NCBI RefSeq assembly: GCF_051262515.1
Contig: NZ_JBIMER010000018.1
Location: 1 to 64,000 of the forward strand
Reading direction: 5' to 3'
DNA length: 64,000 bases
Source of the DNA: Arthrobacter_N sp051262515
GTDB taxonomy: Bacteria; Actinomycetota; Actinomycetes; Actinomycetales; Micrococcaceae
Positions 16,484 through 23,433 of the stretch are shown piece after piece (positions within the stretch are counted from its first letter, which is position 1; each line of letters begins with the position of its first letter). The notes under the pieces were generated by a model. The model had not been told where the DNA came from. It worked only from the letters and a program-made list of their open reading frames with translations, and made no database searches. A program made the position numbers and the translations under genes.

Positions 16484-17108
16484 CGAAACCGAGGCAAAGG
16501 GCTCCGCGCGGCCCTTTCGCCTGGGGGTGATGGGAGGCACGTTCGATCCCATCCACCACGGGCACCTGGTCGCCGCGAGCGAGGTGGCCGCGGAATTCGA
16601 TCTCGACGAAGTGGTGTTCGTGCCCACGGGCCGTCCGTGGCAGAAGTCGCACCGCGTGGTCACGGATTCCGAACACCGGTATCTCATGACCGTGGTGGCC
16701 ACGGCGTCGAATCCCCGTTTCACGGTCAGCCGCGTGGACATCGAGCGTCCCGGGCCGACGTACACCATCGACACGTTGCGGGACCTTCGCCGACTCCGCC
16801 CCGAGGCAGACCTCTTCTTCATCACGGGTGCCGACGCGATGGCGCAAATCCTTTCGTGGAAGGACATCGACGAGTTGTGGAGTCTGGCGCACTTCGTGGG
16901 CGTCACCCGACCGGGACACGAACTTCCCGACCTCGGACGGCAGGACGTCAGCCTGCTGGAGGTGCCCGCGATGGCCATTTCGTCCACCGCGTGCAGGACC
17001 CGGGTACAGACCGACAAGCCGGTCTGGTACCTCGTGCCGGACGGGGTGGTTCAGTACATCGCCAAATACGAGTTGTATAGTGACGACGGCGGAGACGACA
17101 GCGCCTAG
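16437..17108 (+). CDS. nadD: Nicotinate-nucleotide adenylyltransferase
   Basis: Makes deamido-NAD from nicotinate mononucleotide and ATP. The nucleotidyltransferase motif GGTFDPIHHGH is at residues 33-43, and the C-terminal ISSTACRTRV corresponds to the ISSTxxR ATP-binding motif. At 223 residues it includes a roughly 25-residue N-terminal extension; no other good start exists in frame before the GGTFDP motif, so the ATG at 16437, inside the upstream gene, is the likely start, implying translational coupling. Confidence 0.93.
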   Translation: MPTASTPTSTASSITSETEAKGSARPFRLGVMGGTFDPIHHGHLVAASEVAAEFDLDEVVFVPTGRPWQKSHRVVTDSEHRYLMTVVATASNPRFTVSRVDIERPGPTYTIDTLRDLRRLRPEADLFFITGADAMAQILSWKDIDELWSLAHFVGVTRPGHELPDLGRQDVSLLEVPAMAISSTACRTRVQTDKPVWYLVPDGVVQYIAKYELYSDDGGDDSA

Positions 17109-17114
17109 CCGGGA

Positions 17115-18128
17115 ATGGATAGCATGAGCGACGACCAAGGGCCCGCGGTGAGCCGCCGGTCCCTGCGCGAAAAGAGACGAGCCGGGGAGGCCGCGAGCCG
17201 CAACGAGCGTTCGTCGGCCGACGGCGTCGAACACAATCCTTCGTCGCCCGAAGACCCAGCGGCTCCCCAGCACGCCCCCATAGCCGAACCGACCGACGCC
17301 ACCGCGGCACGGGTCGCCCGCGCCAACCGGTCGCGCCGTGCCGCGGACGCTCCGGTCGACGCGGTGCCCGAACGCACCTCCCTGCAACGGGCCCGGGACC
17401 GCGAGGCACTGCGTACCCGGCGACGTCTCGAGACGGGCACGGCTTCCGAGGCCGCGCCGGGGGCGAGCCCCGGACCCGTGACGCGCCGGCAGCTGCGGCT
17501 GCAGTCGCTTGCGGTGGCCAAGGCCGAGTCGGCGCAAGAAAATTCGGCCGAGGCCAACGACGACGGCATGAGCGTCGAGGCGGCGCTCGCGGCGCGGCGC
17601 GAGCTGATGGGGCTGACACCCGGCACGGACGAGGACGCTGACGAGTCGGCACCCGACGACACCGGGCTGATGAACCTGGAGCGACTCGCCAAGCAACGCG
17701 AACATGCCGCGCGCGCGGCGGTCATCAATCGACGGGTCGCCGAGCGCCGCCGCCTCGAACAAGCCAACTCGCAACGTCTGCAGCAGGTGCGCTCGGACCC
17801 GTTTACGGGCTCCATGACCCAGCTTCGGGACCAACAGGCGGAGAAGGACCTGGCCAACACGGGTGTCCGCGGACCGCAAACCAGCGGTTTTCGGCTCGAG
17901 CTGGCGGCGAAACCGCCGGTCGGGCCCACGGAACCCGAAGTCGGAGCGGCGGTCCGGCCCGATGCCATACCCGTTCAAGCCGTCACGGCCCAGGGGCTGG
18001 ATCCGCTGGACTACATGACCGCCGGAGTGCGTCGGGCGAATCGCCTGGCTCTCGTGGTCCTTGGATCGCTGGTCGTGGGAGCGGCAACGCTCGTGACCGG
18101 CCTGATCCTGATGATGAACTCACGCTAG
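17115..18128 (+). CDS. Charged protein with C-terminal membrane anchor, unknown function
   Basis: 337 residues. The first 290 are hydrophilic and of low complexity, rich in Arg, Ala and Glu, with heptad-like stretches near 195-250 (LMNLERLAKQREHAARAAV; RRLEQANSQRLQQVRSD) that could form coiled coil. One hydrophobic segment near the C-terminus (LALVVLGSLVVGAATLVTGLILMM) should anchor it in the membrane with the long part in the cytoplasm. It lies 6 bases after nadD and 38 before rsfS, so it is likely part of that operon. An ATG at 17124 is an alternative start. I do not recognise a domain. Confidence 0.75.
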   Translation: MDSMSDDQGPAVSRRSLREKRRAGEAASRNERSSADGVEHNPSSPEDPAAPQHAPIAEPTDATAARVARANRSRRAADAPVDAVPERTSLQRARDREALRTRRRLETGTASEAAPGASPGPVTRRQLRLQSLAVAKAESAQENSAEANDDGMSVEAALAARRELMGLTPGTDEDADESAPDDTGLMNLERLAKQREHAARAAVINRRVAERRRLEQANSQRLQQVRSDPFTGSMTQLRDQQAEKDLANTGVRGPQTSGFRLELAAKPPVGPTEPEVGAAVRPDAIPVQAVTAQGLDPLDYMTAGVRRANRLALVVLGSLVVGAATLVTGLILMMNSR

Positions 18129-18166
18129 GCGCCGCCTGGCGTCTGCAACACCTACTAAGGAGCCCC

Positions 18167-18589
18167 ATGGCCTCTGCAGACCACTCCCTCGAAATCATCC
18201 GCATCGCCGCGCTCGCCGCGGCGGACAAGCTTGCGGAGAACCTGGTCGCGCTTGACGTGAGCGAACGCCTCGGGATCACCGACGCGTTCCTCATCGCCTC
18301 GGCTTCCAGCGAACGCCAGGTCAATGCCATCGTCGACGGGATCGAGCACGCGCTCGGGGAGTCGATGGACCTGCGTCCCGTCCGCCGCGAGGGTCGAGGC
18401 GAGGGCCGGTGGGTCCTGCTCGATTACCTCGACGTCGTGATCCACGTCCAGCACGAGGAGGACCGTGTCTTCTATGCCCTGGATCGCCTGTGGAGCGACT
18501 GCCCGTCGATCGAGCTCCCCACCACGGGAGAACCGGGCAAGCCGGTTATCGAGCAGGATACGGTCCAGGAAGCCGCCGAGCAGGATTAG
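18167..18589 (+). CDS. rsfS: Ribosomal silencing factor RsfS
   Basis: 140 residues of the RsfS (Iojap/YbeB) family, which binds L14 on the 50S subunit and blocks joining with 30S when nutrients fall. The ITDAFLIASASSERQVNAI and GRWVLLDYLDVVIHVQHEEDRVFYALDRLW blocks are diagnostic. ATG at 18167 follows a good aaggag site. nadD-X-rsfS is the usual actinobacterial order. A histidine phosphatase gene that often follows rsfS in relatives is absent here; a tRNA gene comes next. Confidence 0.95.
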   Translation: MASADHSLEIIRIAALAAADKLAENLVALDVSERLGITDAFLIASASSERQVNAIVDGIEHALGESMDLRPVRREGRGEGRWVLLDYLDVVIHVQHEEDRVFYALDRLWSDCPSIELPTTGEPGKPVIEQDTVQEAAEQD

Positions 18590-18684
18590 CGCCGCCCTCC
18601 TGCCGGGATTTGCACCCCGGTTTTCCGGTGCCCTATGATGGATGAGTTGTCCACCGGATCGCTCCGGCCGGACGGCACCCGTTT

Positions 18685-18760
18685 GGGGGTATGGCGCAGT
18701 TGGTAGCGCGTCTGCATGGCATGCAGAAGGTCAGGGGTTCGAATCCCCTTACCTCCACCA
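18685..18760 (+). tRNA. tRNA-Ala(GGC)
   Basis: Complete cloverleaf: acceptor GGGGGTA/TACCTCC (one G-T pair), D arm with AGTTGGTA loop, anticodon stem TCTGC/GCAGA with loop ATGGCAT, T arm AGGGG TTCGAAT CCCCT, and an encoded CCA end (18758-18760). The anticodon GGC at 18718-18720 reads GCC/GCU alanine codons. Confidence 0.97.
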
Positions 18761-18780
18761 AAGGGACGCATCGCATCGAG

Positions 18781-18806
18781 GCACCCCGGTCATCCGACCG
18801 GGGTGC
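18781..18806 (+). terminator. Stem-loop terminator after tRNA-Ala
   Basis: gcaccccggtc and gaccggggtgc form a perfect 11-bp stem with an atcc loop, 20 bases after the tRNA. No long U-run follows. Confidence 0.8.
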
Positions 18807-18916
18807 CTTCGCGTTGGGTCGGTCCGCGCATGGCGGGGCGATCAATTGGAAAACCGTTGTCGACGACACGCCGAGCCGCGCTCGACACGCCATGAGTCGC
18901 GCCTATGGGTTCCGAC

Positions 18917-18999
18917 TCCACAGCCTGTGGACGGTCGCGCCGGAACTCCGGATTCGCGGGGGAGAACGGCTGTCTTTTCTCCACATGGGCTGTGGACTA
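18917..18999 (+). promoter_or_regulatory. Cluster of DnaA-box-like repeats upstream of nrd
   Basis: TCCACA at 18917-18922, TGTGGACGG at 18926-18934, TCCACA at 18980-18985 and TGTGGACTA at 18991-18999. TGTGGACTA differs by one base from TGTGGACAA, the reverse of the actinobacterial DnaA box TTGTCCACA; TGTGGACGG differs by two. The words form hairpins TCCACA/TGTGGA and GTGGACT/AGTCCAC (18992-19009). Binding by DnaA is inference. Confidence 0.35.
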
Positions 19000-19025
19000 T
19001 GGAGTCCACGAATGACATACTTGTA

Positions 19026-19041
19026 ATACATCATCTAGGGG
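19026..19041 (+). promoter_or_regulatory. NrdR box 1
   Basis: ATACATCATCTAGGGG matches 11 of 16 positions of the NrdR consensus acaCwAtATaTwGtgt, with the central bases kept. Its centre is exactly 32 bases from that of box 2, the three-turn phasing expected for cooperative binding by the NrdR repressor. Confidence 0.75.
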
Positions 19042-19057
19042 TCGGCGTACCCCGACT

Positions 19058-19073
19058 GCACTACATGTAGTAT
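19058..19073 (+). promoter_or_regulatory. NrdR box 2
   Basis: GCACTACATGTAGTAT matches 12 of 16 positions of the NrdR consensus and contains the palindrome CTACATGTAG. With box 1 it marks the nrdHIEF promoter as controlled by NrdR, which senses ATP/dATP. Confidence 0.8.
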
Positions 19074-19210
19074 TGAAATCGCTGGAGCGGCCTAGGGGGT
19101 CGGTACGGGAAAGAGCCCGAAATTGCCCCGTTTGACGCCGTGGTCCAGGGCGGTCGGGCATCCGGACCGGAACCATTTAAACAGACATTTCGCATGAGGG
19201 GATCAGGGCC

Positions 19211-19456
19211 ATGACCGTCACGGTTTACACGAAACCAGCCTGCGTTCAGTGCAACGCAACCTACCGCGCACTGGACAAGAAGGGCATCGCCTACCAGAGC
19301 GTGGACATCTCCCAGGATCCCGAGGCGCTGGAGCGCGTCCGGGCCCTCGGGTACATGCAGGCGCCGGTGGTCATCACCGAGGCCGACCACTGGTCCGGCT
19401 TCCGCCCGGACAAGATCAACGAGCTCGCGCTGGCCGCGACGTCCTCCGTCGCCTAG
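19211..19456 (+). CDS. nrdH: Glutaredoxin-like protein NrdH
   Basis: 81-residue NrdH redoxin that delivers electrons to the class Ib ribonucleotide reductase. The redox pair is Cys11-Cys14 (KPACVQCNAT), and the C-terminal WSGFRPDKINEL is the NrdH signature that distinguishes it from glutaredoxins and lets thioredoxin reductase reduce it. It is the first gene of nrdHIEF. Confidence 0.97.
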   Translation: MTVTVYTKPACVQCNATYRALDKKGIAYQSVDISQDPEALERVRALGYMQAPVVITEADHWSGFRPDKINELALAATSSVA

Positions 19457-19489
19457 GCAGCACCCCAGCAAGCAATCAAGGCGGTTCCC

Positions 19490-19984
19490 ATGCCACGAGG
19501 AGTAGCGGTGGCCCCGGGCCGGTCCTCACGGGACCGGTCCCCGGACGGAGCCGGCACAACCACCACGGCCACGTCCCTGGTCCACTTTTCCTCGGCCTCC
19601 GGCTACACGCAGCGGTTCGTCGAAAAATTGGGTCTCGAATCGACCCGGATACCGCTCTACGCGAGCGAACCGGAACTCGTGGCCACCGGTCCTTACGTCC
19701 TGCTTCTTCCCACCTACGGTGGCGAGGAGGGCAGGCATTCGATTCCCCCACAGGTCCTGCGATTCCTCAACAACGCGGGGAACAGGGACTTGTTGCGCGG
19801 CGTCATCGGCGCCGGCAACACCAACTTCGGAACCTCCTATTGCCTTGCCGCGCGCAAGATCGCCGCCAAGTGCGACGTTCCGCTTCTCTATAGATTTGAA
19901 CTCATGGGCACGCCGGAAGACGTGGACCTCGTACGCCAAGGATTGGAACAGTTTTGGACACAACAGTCGCAGAGCCGGCCGTGA
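19490..19984 (+). CDS. nrdI: Class Ib ribonucleotide reductase assembly flavoprotein NrdI
   Basis: Flavodoxin-like FMN protein that supplies oxidant for building the dimanganese-tyrosyl radical cofactor of NrdF. The FMN-binding turns SSASGYTQRFVEKLG, LPTYGGEE and GAGNTNFGTSYCLA are clear. At 164 residues the first 27 are a non-conserved extension; GTG 19508 is an alternative start. Its 3' end overlaps the nrdE start by about 30 bases if nrdE begins at TTG 19954. Confidence 0.95.
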   Translation: MPRGVAVAPGRSSRDRSPDGAGTTTTATSLVHFSSASGYTQRFVEKLGLESTRIPLYASEPELVATGPYVLLLPTYGGEEGRHSIPPQVLRFLNNAGNRDLLRGVIGAGNTNFGTSYCLAARKIAAKCDVPLLYRFELMGTPEDVDLVRQGLEQFWTQQSQSRP

Positions 19985-22122
19985 CCACGGACGGCAAGGA
20001 AATGCCCGCCGCATTCGAAGGGCTCGGGTACCACGAGCTCAACGCCATGCTGAATCTCTACGGCAAGGACGGCCGCATCCAGTTCGGCGCCGACCGGGCG
20101 GCCGCGCGCCAGTACTTCCTGGACCACGTGAACAACAACACGGTGTTCTTCCACGACCTGGACGAGAAGCTCGAGTACCTCATCAAGCACGAGTACTACG
20201 AGCGCGAAACGCTCGACCAGTACACGATGAACTTCGTGCGCGATCTGTTCTCCCGCGCCTACAAGAAGAAGTTCCGCTTCGAGACTTTCCTTGGCGCCTT
20301 CAAGTTCTACACCTCCTACACGCTCAAGACGTTCGACGGCAAGCGCTACCTGGAACGCTACGAGGACCGCGTGTGCATGGTCGCCCTGCACCTCGCGCGT
20401 GGGGACGAGGAGCTGGCCACCCAGCTGGTCGACGAGATCATCGACGGCCGCTTCCAGCCGGCCACGCCGACGTTCCTCAACGCCGGCAAGGCCCAGCGCG
20501 GAGAGCTCGTGTCCTGCTTCCTGCTGCGCATCGAGGACAACATGGAGTCGATCGCCCGCGGCATCAACTCCTCCCTGCAGCTCTCCAAGCGCGGTGGTGG
20601 CGTGGCCCTCTCGCTGACGAACATCCGCGAATACGGCGCCCCGATCAAGCAGATCGAGAACCAGTCTTCCGGCGTGATCCCCGTGATGAAGCTCCTCGAG
20701 GACAGCTTCTCCTACGCCAACCAGCTCGGTGCCCGCCAGGGGGCCGGCGCCGTCTACCTGCACGCCCACCACCCGGACATCCACCGGTTCCTGGACACGA
20801 AGCGGGAGAACGCGGACGAGAAGATCCGCATCAAGACCCTGTCCCTCGGCGTCGTGATCCCGGACATCACGTTCGAGCTGGCCAGGAAGAACGAGGACAT
20901 GTACCTGTTCTCCCCGTACGACGTCCAGCGCGTCTACGGAGTGCCCTTCTCCGACATCTCCGTGACGGAGAAGTACTACGAGATGGTCGACGACGCGCGG
21001 ATCAAGAAGACCAAGATCAGCGCCCGCGAGTTCTTCCAGACCCTGGCCGAGATCCAGTTCGAGTCCGGCTACCCGTACCTCATGTTCGAGGACACGGTGA
21101 ACCGCGCGAACCCGATCAAGGGCAAGATCACCATGAGCAACCTGTGCTCGGAGATCCTGCAGGTGTCCTCCCCGTCCGTGTACGCGGAGGACCTGGGTTA
21201 CGACGTCGTCGGCAAGGACATCTCCTGCAACCTGGGCTCGATGAACATCGCCAAGGCGATGGATTCGCCGGACCTGGGCGCCTCGGTGGAGACGGCCATC
21301 CGCGCCCTCAGCGCCGTGTCGGACATGTCCTACATCTCCTCCGTCCCGTCCATCGCCGAGGGCAACGAGCAGTCGCACGCCATCGGCCTCGGCCAGATGA
21401 ACCTGCACGGCTACCTGGCGCGCGAACGGGTCCACTACGGCTCCGAGGAGGGCCTGGACTTCACGAACATCTACTTCTACACCGTGCTGTTCCACGCCCT
21501 GCGCTCCTCCAACCGGCTGGCCATGGAAAAGGGGGAGGCCTTCGGCGGCTTCGCCGACTCGAAATACGCGACGGGCGAGTTCTTCGACAAGTACACGGAG
21601 CAGGAGTGGGTGCCGCAGACCGAACGCGTCGGCGAGCTCTTCGACGGCGTGCACATCCCGACGCGGGAGGACTGGCTGGAGCTGAAGGCGTCCGTCATGG
21701 AGCACGGCATCTACAACCAGAACCTGCAGGCCGTTCCGCCGACCGGGTCGATCTCCTACATCAACAACTCCACCTCCTCGATCCACCCGGTGGCGTCGAA
21801 GATCGAGATCCGCAAGGAGGGCAAGATCGGGCGCGTCTACTACCCGGCGCCCTACCTGGACAACGACAACCTGGAGTACTACGCGGACGCGTACGAGATC
21901 GGCTACGAGAAGATCATCGACACCTACGCGGCCGCCACCCAGCACGTGGACCAGGGCCTGTCGCTGACGCTGTTCTTCAAGGACACCGCCACGACCCGCG
22001 ACATCAACAAGGCGCAGATCTACGCGTGGCGCAGGGGCATCAAGACGCTCTACTACATCCGTCTCCGCCAGCTCGCGCTGGAGGGGACCGAGGTTGAGGG
22101 CTGCGTCTCCTGCATGCTGTAG
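19954..22122 (+). CDS. nrdE: Class Ib ribonucleoside-diphosphate reductase, alpha subunit
   Basis: Catalytic subunit that reduces ribonucleoside diphosphates to deoxy forms. The conserved cysteines are visible in LVSCFLLRIEDNME and SNLCSEILQ, the PTGSISYINNSTSSIHP block is present, and the C-terminal relay pair is CVSCML at the very end. Its length (722) and lack of an N-terminal ATP-cone fit class Ib. I list TTG 19954, which has a GGATTGGA purine run upstream; GTG 19981, which overlaps the nrdI stop as GTGA, is an equally reasonable start and would shorten it by nine residues. Confidence 0.97.
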   Translation: MDTTVAEPAVTTDGKEMPAAFEGLGYHELNAMLNLYGKDGRIQFGADRAAARQYFLDHVNNNTVFFHDLDEKLEYLIKHEYYERETLDQYTMNFVRDLFSRAYKKKFRFETFLGAFKFYTSYTLKTFDGKRYLERYEDRVCMVALHLARGDEELATQLVDEIIDGRFQPATPTFLNAGKAQRGELVSCFLLRIEDNMESIARGINSSLQLSKRGGGVALSLTNIREYGAPIKQIENQSSGVIPVMKLLEDSFSYANQLGARQGAGAVYLHAHHPDIHRFLDTKRENADEKIRIKTLSLGVVIPDITFELARKNEDMYLFSPYDVQRVYGVPFSDISVTEKYYEMVDDARIKKTKISAREFFQTLAEIQFESGYPYLMFEDTVNRANPIKGKITMSNLCSEILQVSSPSVYAEDLGYDVVGKDISCNLGSMNIAKAMDSPDLGASVETAIRALSAVSDMSYISSVPSIAEGNEQSHAIGLGQMNLHGYLARERVHYGSEEGLDFTNIYFYTVLFHALRSSNRLAMEKGEAFGGFADSKYATGEFFDKYTEQEWVPQTERVGELFDGVHIPTREDWLELKASVMEHGIYNQNLQAVPPTGSISYINNSTSSIHPVASKIEIRKEGKIGRVYYPAPYLDNDNLEYYADAYEIGYEKIIDTYAAATQHVDQGLSLTLFFKDTATTRDINKAQIYAWRRGIKTLYYIRLRQLALEGTEVEGCVSCML

Positions 22123-22138
22123 TCGCCGCTGGCGCACA

Positions 22139-22171
22139 CGTACGACGGCGGGTGCCACCCGCCGTCGTACG
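22139..22171 (+). terminator. Perfect hairpin between nrdE and nrdF
   Basis: A 15-bp perfect stem (cgtacgacggcgggt and its complement) with a 3-base gcc loop lies 17 bases after the nrdE stop, and is followed by an AT-richer stretch rather than a U-run. It could be a partial terminator, an RNA processing or stability element, or a full terminator with a separate nrdF promoter. Confidence 0.7.
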
Positions 22172-22221
22172 CATAGATTCGAATTACCCTTTGCAATGCT
22201 CAAGGAAAGTCAGGGGATGAC

Positions 22222-23196
22222 ATGACCGAGAAGGTCAAACTGCTCAGCCACGTCGAAGCGATCAACTGGAACCGCATCCAGGACGATAAGGACGTCGAGG
22301 TGTGGAACCGACTGGTCAACAACTTCTGGCTGCCGGAGAAGATCCCGCTGTCCAACGACGTCCAGTCGTGGGGGACGCTCACCGAGGCCGAGAAGCTGCT
22401 CACCATGCGCGTCTTCACCGGGCTGACGCTGCTGGACACGCTTCAGGGCACCGTCGGCGCCGTCTCGCTCATCCCCGATGCGATCACCCCGCACGAGGAG
22501 GCCGTCTACACGAACATCGCGTTCATGGAGTCGGTCCACGCCAAGAGCTATTCCTCGATCTTCTCCACGCTCGCCTCCACCAAGGAGATCGACGACGCGT
22601 TCCGCTGGTCCACGGAGAACGAGAACCTGCAGAAGAAGGCCCGGATCGTCGAGGGCTACTACCACGGCGACGATCCGCTGAAGAAGAAGATCGCCTCCAC
22701 GCTGCTGGAGTCGTTCCTGTTCTACTCCGGCTTCTACCTGCCGATGTACTGGTCCTCGCGCGCCAAGCTCACGAACACGGCCGACCTGATCCGCCTGATC
22801 ATCCGCGACGAGGCCGTCCACGGGTACTACATCGGCTACAAGTTCCAGAAGGGCATCGAGTCCCTGAGCGAGGAGCGCAAGCAAGAGCTCAAGGACTACA
22901 CGTTCGAGCTGCTCTTCGAGCTGTACGAGAACGAGGTCCAGTACACGCACGACCTGTACGACGGCGTCGGGCTGAGCGAGGACGTCAAGAAGTTCCTGCA
23001 CTACAACGCCAACAAGGCCCTGATGAACCTGGGCTACGAGGCGATGTTCCCGGCCTCCGTCACGGACGTGAACCCGGCCATCCTGTCGGCTCTGAGTCCC
23101 AACGCGGACGAGAACCACGACTTCTTCTCCGGCTCGGGATCCTCCTACGTCATCGGCAAGGCCGTGAACACCGAAGACGAGGACTGGGAGTTCTAG
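22222..23196 (+). CDS. nrdF: Class Ib ribonucleoside-diphosphate reductase, beta subunit
   Basis: 324-residue radical-generating subunit. Expected metal ligands and radical residue are present: Asp72 (LLDTLQG), Glu103 and His106 (MESVHAKSY), the radical tyrosine Tyr110, and a second E...DEAVHG set (RDEAVHGYYIGYK). The C-terminal tail ending EDEDWEF docks into NrdE. It has its own spacing of 99 bases after nrdE with an intervening hairpin and a good ribosome-binding site (aaggaaa...ggggatgac). Confidence 0.97.
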   Translation: MTEKVKLLSHVEAINWNRIQDDKDVEVWNRLVNNFWLPEKIPLSNDVQSWGTLTEAEKLLTMRVFTGLTLLDTLQGTVGAVSLIPDAITPHEEAVYTNIAFMESVHAKSYSSIFSTLASTKEIDDAFRWSTENENLQKKARIVEGYYHGDDPLKKKIASTLLESFLFYSGFYLPMYWSSRAKLTNTADLIRLIIRDEAVHGYYIGYKFQKGIESLSEERKQELKDYTFELLFELYENEVQYTHDLYDGVGLSEDVKKFLHYNANKALMNLGYEAMFPASVTDVNPAILSALSPNADENHDFFSGSGSSYVIGKAVNTEDEDWEF

Positions 23197-23243
23197 GACC
23201 TCCCACGGGAGCGACCGACTGCACCCCAGAGCCTGCGGATTCC

Positions 23244-23277
23244 AAAGGGCCTGCCCCCGCGCTGGGGCAGGCCCTTT
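23244..23277 (+). terminator. Intrinsic terminator after nrdF
   Basis: aaagggcctgcccc and ggggcaggcccttt form a perfect 14-bp stem with a cgcgct loop, 47 bases after the nrdF stop. Confidence 0.88.
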
Positions 23278-23433
23278 GCCGCGTCCTTGGCGGGTCCACG
23301 AGGGGATTGCCACGCCAAACCTGCACCCCTTCGGCGTGTCGTCGCTTGACGCGCCACAAATAGATACACAATACGCACTTTTACCCCTACAGTTTTCCTC
23401 AGCAACTTTCATCACTCGCTGCACGGGGGAACC

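Larger units (their letters stand above)
18807..19210 (+). promoter_or_regulatory. Control region of the nrdHIEF genes, about 400 bases without a gene
   Basis: No credible coding sequence. Going downstream it holds a cluster of DnaA-box-like words with two small inverted repeats (18917-18934 and 18992-19009), then two NrdR boxes (19026-19041 and 19058-19073), then about 130 bases of leader before nrdH. Base composition is less GC-rich than the flanking genes around 18980-19080, as expected for a promoter region. Confidence 0.7.

Noticed and set aside
18807..19210. Remnant of an inserted element in the 400-base gap before nrdH
   Set aside because: No terminal repeats, integrase fragment or tRNA 3'-end duplication was seen; NrdR boxes explain the gap as a promoter region. 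The tRNA-Ala next door shows no attachment-site copy in the window.
19888..22203. Long minus-strand open frame opposite nrdE
   Set aside because: Composition typical of antisense frames in high-GC genes (Val/Leu/Asp/Arg-rich, no motif); nrdE itself is certain.
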